Assembly: GCA_015493625.1 (NCBI GenBank)
Contig: WGCT01000455.1
Location: 1-8,025 of the forward strand
DNA length: 8,025 bases
Direction of reading: 5' to 3'
Source of the DNA: Draconibacterium sp.
GTDB taxonomy: Bacteria; Bacteroidota; Bacteroidia; Bacteroidales; Prolixibacteraceae
Part shown: positions 5,063 to 8,025 of the stretch, one piece after another
Layout of the letters: the number at the start of each line of letters is the position of its first letter
Position numbering within the stretch: the first letter of the stretch is position 1
Program-made: the position numbers and the translations under genes
The notes under the pieces: generated by a model
Told to the model about the DNA's origin: nothing
Seen by the model: only the letters and a program-made list of their open reading frames with translations
Databases searched by the model: none

Positions 5063-6307
5063 ATGAAAAAATCACTATTCCTTTTCATCGTAGTGCTGTT
5101 CGTGGCACAAATCTCATGTCAGCAGGAAACGATAAAACCGGCTGAAAAGAAAATCATAAATCTCGACGAGAAATCGGCACAATTGGTTGAGTCGGATAAT
5201 ACTTTTGGCCTGAAGCTTTTTAAAGAGGTGAGAGAAATGAGTAATAAGGAGAATATTATGATTTCGCCTTTCAGCGTTTCAATTGCCTTGGGCATGACAT
5301 ATAACGGAGCCGCCGGTGACACAAAAACGGAGATTGCAAAAGTGCTTCAATTGAATGGATTAACGCCTGAACAGATAAATAATTCGTATGAAACGCTTAT
5401 TAAGGCACTTAAATCGCTCGACAAAGATGTGGTTTTCGAGATTGCAAATGCAATTTATTATAGAACCGGTTTTGATGTAAAACAGCCGTTTTTAGATATA
5501 AACAGCAACTACTACGATGCAGAGGTAAATAGTTTAAACTTTAATTTGCCTTCGGCACTTGCCGAAATTAATGGTTGGGTAAACGAGAAAACCCACCAAA
5601 AAATTCCAAAAATTTTAGAAAAACTATCCCCGGGAGCAAGAATGGTTTTGTTAAATGCCATCTACTTTAATGGTATTTGGGCTGTTAAATTCGATAAAAC
5701 AGGAACAAAACTGCGCCCTTTTTATAAAAACGACGGTACAAATAACGATGTGGCAATGATGCACAAAGAGAGTAAATTTGAATATACGTTAAATGAACTT
5801 TTCGATGCGGTAAAATTGCCCTATGGCAACGGCCAGTACAACATGATTGTAATGCGCCCTGCAGAGGGGAAAACGTCGCACGATATTATTAATCAGTTAA
5901 CCGCTGAAACATGGCAAAAGTTAACCGAAGAGTTTGTTCCGGTTAAACATGTGTTTGTTTCTATGCCACGCTTTAAATTTTCGTTCGATATTGGATTGAA
6001 AGAGGTACTTGAAAAAATGGAAATGGTAAAAGCTTTTGATAAACAGAAAGCTGATTTTTCGAATATTAGCGATGACGATTTATACATTAGCAATGTTATT
6101 CATAAATCGTTTATCGATGTAAACGAAACCGGAACCGAAGCAGCAGCAGTTACTGCTGTTGTTTTTACTACAACAAGTGCCGGTTGGGAGGAGGAAAAGA
6201 AAATCTATTTCAATGTGAATAAACCTTTTGTTTTTGCCATTACCGAGAAAGATACCGGTGCTATTTTATTTATTGGCGAAGTTCAGAATCCGGAGTATGA
6301 GTTGTAA
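5063..6307 (+). CDS. Serpin-family protease inhibitor, predicted lipoprotein
   Basis: This 414-residue protein has a complete serpin fold of about 370 residues after a signal peptide. Residues 1-18 are a lipoprotein-type signal ending QIS-C19, a relaxed lipobox, so it is probably anchored by C19 in the outer or inner membrane. Serpin core landmarks include NIMISPFSVSIALGM (64-78) and LLNAIYFNGIW (196-206), with the C-terminal signature NKPFVFAI (386-393). The hinge E355-T-G-T-E-A-A-A-V-T364 has the Gly at P15, Thr at P14 and small residues at P12-P9 that mark inhibitory serpins. By alignment with alpha-1-antitrypsin, P1-P1' would be T371-S372. The loop is about six residues longer on the P' side, so the cut site is uncertain. 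Its target protease is unknown. It stands alone, divergent from the sigma factor. Confidence 0.94.
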   Translation: MKKSLFLFIVVLFVAQISCQQETIKPAEKKIINLDEKSAQLVESDNTFGLKLFKEVREMSNKENIMISPFSVSIALGMTYNGAAGDTKTEIAKVLQLNGLTPEQINNSYETLIKALKSLDKDVVFEIANAIYYRTGFDVKQPFLDINSNYYDAEVNSLNFNLPSALAEINGWVNEKTHQKIPKILEKLSPGARMVLLNAIYFNGIWAVKFDKTGTKLRPFYKNDGTNNDVAMMHKESKFEYTLNELFDAVKLPYGNGQYNMIVMRPAEGKTSHDIINQLTAETWQKLTEEFVPVKHVFVSMPRFKFSFDIGLKEVLEKMEMVKAFDKQKADFSNISDDDLYISNVIHKSFIDVNETGTEAAAVTAVVFTTTSAGWEEEKKIYFNVNKPFVFAITEKDTGAILFIGEVQNPEYEL

Positions 6308-6317
6308 TGTTTTTTGC

Positions 6318-6362
6318 CAATAAAAAAGGTGTTTATTTTTAAAATAAACACCTTTTTTATTG
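6318..6362. terminator. Bidirectional Rho-independent terminator
   Basis: A perfect 21-bp inverted repeat (6318-6338 with 6342-6362) around a 3-nt loop. Its core is GGTGTTTAT paired with ATAAACACC. T6 runs lie on both sides in the right orientation: 6353-6358 on the plus strand and 6327-6322 on the minus strand. It sits 10 nt after the serpin stop and 13 nt after the stop of the convergent porin gene, so it should end both transcripts. Confidence 0.93.
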
Positions 6363-6375
6363 AGTATTAGTTCTC

Positions 6376-8025
6376 TTATTTTAAGATACTATACGACAAG
6401 CCTACTGCAAATACAAGAGTAGATTTTCCATAAGTCTCTTTGTAAGGCCCCACGTCAGGGTCGGTAAAAGTTACCTCTTTGTCGAAATAGAAAGTATTGG
6501 AAACACCGGCGTCTAAAACTAATCTTTCGCCAAGTCCCCACTCAATTCCGGCAGCCGGAGTAAACGAAGGAAGCGAATAGCTAAAATCGCTTTGGTAACT
6601 ATCGGCAACTTTCATATCGGCATACAATGCACCAACACTAAAGGCAAAATTATCGGATACATTATATTGCAATCCTAAACCGGTATCAAATCCATTTCCA
6701 TCAACTTCTCTATGGCTTTTGTCTCTTACATTTAAGCCCCAGTCGACACCCTTGTTTAAATACATGTTGTACGAGAACTGAACTTCCAGTTTTTTAACTC
6801 CCCGATAACCAACTCCAACTGAGATGAATCCGGGAACATCGCTGTTAACATCTGCACCGTCGGGGAAAAGCCCCAAATCATCTTTTTTAGTTTTGTTTTT
6901 TAACGTCATATACGTTTTATGTTCGTATTTAATACCAATATTCCAGTCTTCGTTTGGCGATATATTAATGCCAATAATAGGTGTAATTCCTGCTCCGGTT
7001 TGTTCTACATCAACTTCTTTGTCGCCAAGTTGATCTCCTGTTTCGGTAAGAGAAGTAGCAACTCCTGCAAGTTTTTTCGAGGTTGCATCGTAGGTGTCTC
7101 CGGCAGTTTTAAATGTACCTTGAATGTTTTTAATTGGCATGGCATTAATATTTTCCTGAGGAATTCCAAGCAATTTTAATCCGCCTTCGATTTGTGCACG
7201 TTCCGTGGCAGTAATTTTTCCAGCACCTTCTAACTGTTGGAGGTTGTAATCGCCCCCACCACCATCAATAATCGGTTGTACTTGTTGTGCGCCACCGTAA
7301 TAAATATTTGCCGCTCCGGCAGCTTGTTGCGAAATGGCATTAACTTCGCCCGAGGTTTGGTTTAGCCAACCAGAAGCAGGATGCATTTGCCCGGCAACCT
7401 GAAGCTGAATATCTTTTATGCTTCCTTTGTAAGCATTAACTGAGGGCATGTATCTTACACCACCAAATACCGAGAATACTTCACTAATTTTATAGGTAGC
7501 TCCCACTTGAATTCCCCAAAAAATTGAACTTCCCTGAAAATACAAATCTGCATCGTAACCGGTAACATCGTAATTGTCGCTAATCTGTTTTAGCCCTGCT
7601 AATCCGGGAACAACCTTCGAAATAGGAATTTCGAACGATGGTAATCCGCGTTCAAATTCTGCAGCACCACCACCCCCAATTGGTCCGAAACCCATAGAAA
7701 ATGCCCAATTGTTTTTTTTGTAAACAGCAAAAGCTGATGGAAAAACAGGAGCGGTTACTTTTGCTTCGTAATTTCCATCATTTAAAAACGGAAACCCACT
7801 ATTAACGGTTTTGGTTTGAAAAACCGATTGGTTATTAAAGGCAAAGTGCCAGCCGTTCTGAAGTTTTATTAAACCAGCAGGGTTAAAATAAACTGCATCG
7901 ATACCCAACGAAGCATTTCGCGACATCATTCGGATAAACTGCGCGCTCTGGTTGGTGTTTGTTAACAAACCACTCGAAAATGCCATACCGGCAAGCATAG
8001 TAAAGGCAATTAGAAATGTTAGTTT
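6376..8025 (-). CDS. TodX/FadL (OmpP1) family outer-membrane transport protein, start just beyond right edge
   Basis: The frame stays open to the window end, giving 550 codons. The upstream codons read KLTFLIAFTMLAGMAFSSG, a classic signal peptide, so the ATG at 7998 is internal to it and the true start lies only a few bases beyond 8025. Counting from that internal Met, residues 11-42 (GLLTNTNQSAQF ... DAVYFNPAGL) are the conserved N-terminal hatch region of the FadL family with its NPA motif. Strands of a 14-stranded barrel follow, and the protein ends LVFAVGLSYSILK. Members carry long-chain fatty acids or other hydrophobic compounds across the outer membrane; the substrate here is unknown. 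Residues about 200-336 are a polar, Gln/Ala/Gly-rich segment between barrel strands, unusually long for the family. The gene shares a terminator with the serpin. Confidence 0.88.
   Translation of the reverse strand, partial: KLTFLIAFTMLAGMAFSSGLLTNTNQSAQFIRMMSRNASLGIDAVYFNPAGLIKLQNGWHFAFNNQSVFQTKTVNSGFPFLNDGNYEAKVTAPVFPSAFAVYKKNNWAFSMGFGPIGGGGAAEFERGLPSFEIPISKVVPGLAGLKQISDNYDVTGYDADLYFQGSSIFWGIQVGATYKISEVFSVFGGVRYMPSVNAYKGSIKDIQLQVAGQMHPASGWLNQTSGEVNAISQQAAGAANIYYGGAQQVQPIIDGGGGDYNLQQLEGAGKITATERAQIEGGLKLLGIPQENINAMPIKNIQGTFKTAGDTYDATSKKLAGVATSLTETGDQLGDKEVDVEQTGAGITPIIGINISPNEDWNIGIKYEHKTYMTLKNKTKKDDLGLFPDGADVNSDVPGFISVGVGYRGVKKLEVQFSYNMYLNKGVDWGLNVRDKSHREVDGNGFDTGLGLQYNVSDNFAFSVGALYADMKVADSYQSDFSYSLPSFTPAAGIEWGLGERLVLDAGVSNTFYFDKEVTFTDPDVGPYKETYGKSTLVFAVGLSYSILK

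Overview
The window looks like chromosomal DNA of a Bacteroidota bacterium, probably a free-living member of the Bacteroidales/Marinilabiliales type (order-level placement is an inference). The signs are moderately AT-rich sequence, Bacteroidota-type promoters (TTTG ... TAnnTTTG) with no strong Shine-Dalgarno sites, a short catalytic-domain-only AMP nucleosidase, a PorT-type outer-membrane barrel fused to an anti-sigma-like N-terminus, and a TodX/FadL-type porin. No rRNA, tRNA, CRISPR array, insertion sequence or phage gene was seen.

Left block (1-2028, all minus strand): a tight operon in the order amn (AMP nucleosidase) -> holA (DNA polymerase III delta) -> a rhomboid intramembrane protease whose 5' end enters the window and runs off its left edge. 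Gaps are 1 nt and 6 nt, so the genes are almost certainly co-transcribed from a promoter near 2086-2093. Two starts differ from a longest-ORF reading: amn begins at 2028, not 2088, and the rhomboid begins at 248.

Divergent block (2029-2836): a plus-strand gene for a stand-alone HsdR_N-type PD-(D/E)XK nuclease domain (2308-2760), read away from amn. The shared intergenic region holds a long, nearly perfect palindrome (2133-2213). A 16-bp exact inverted repeat (2092-2107 and 2775-2790) brackets palindrome and nuclease gene together. This bracketed structure is the least explained part of the window.

Signalling block (2837-4854, minus): an ECF sigma factor whose only plausible starts are TTG codons, overlapping by ATGA a 483-residue protein with a cytoplasmic anti-sigma-like segment, one membrane helix, a long periplasmic linker and a C-terminal outer-membrane beta-barrel domain. 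This is a candidate envelope-sensing sigma/anti-sigma pair.

Right block: a divergently read, lipid-anchored serpin with an inhibitory-type hinge (5063-6307), then a perfect bidirectional terminator (6318-6362), then a convergent TodX/FadL-family porin (6376 to beyond 8025) whose signal peptide is visible but whose start codon lies just outside the window.
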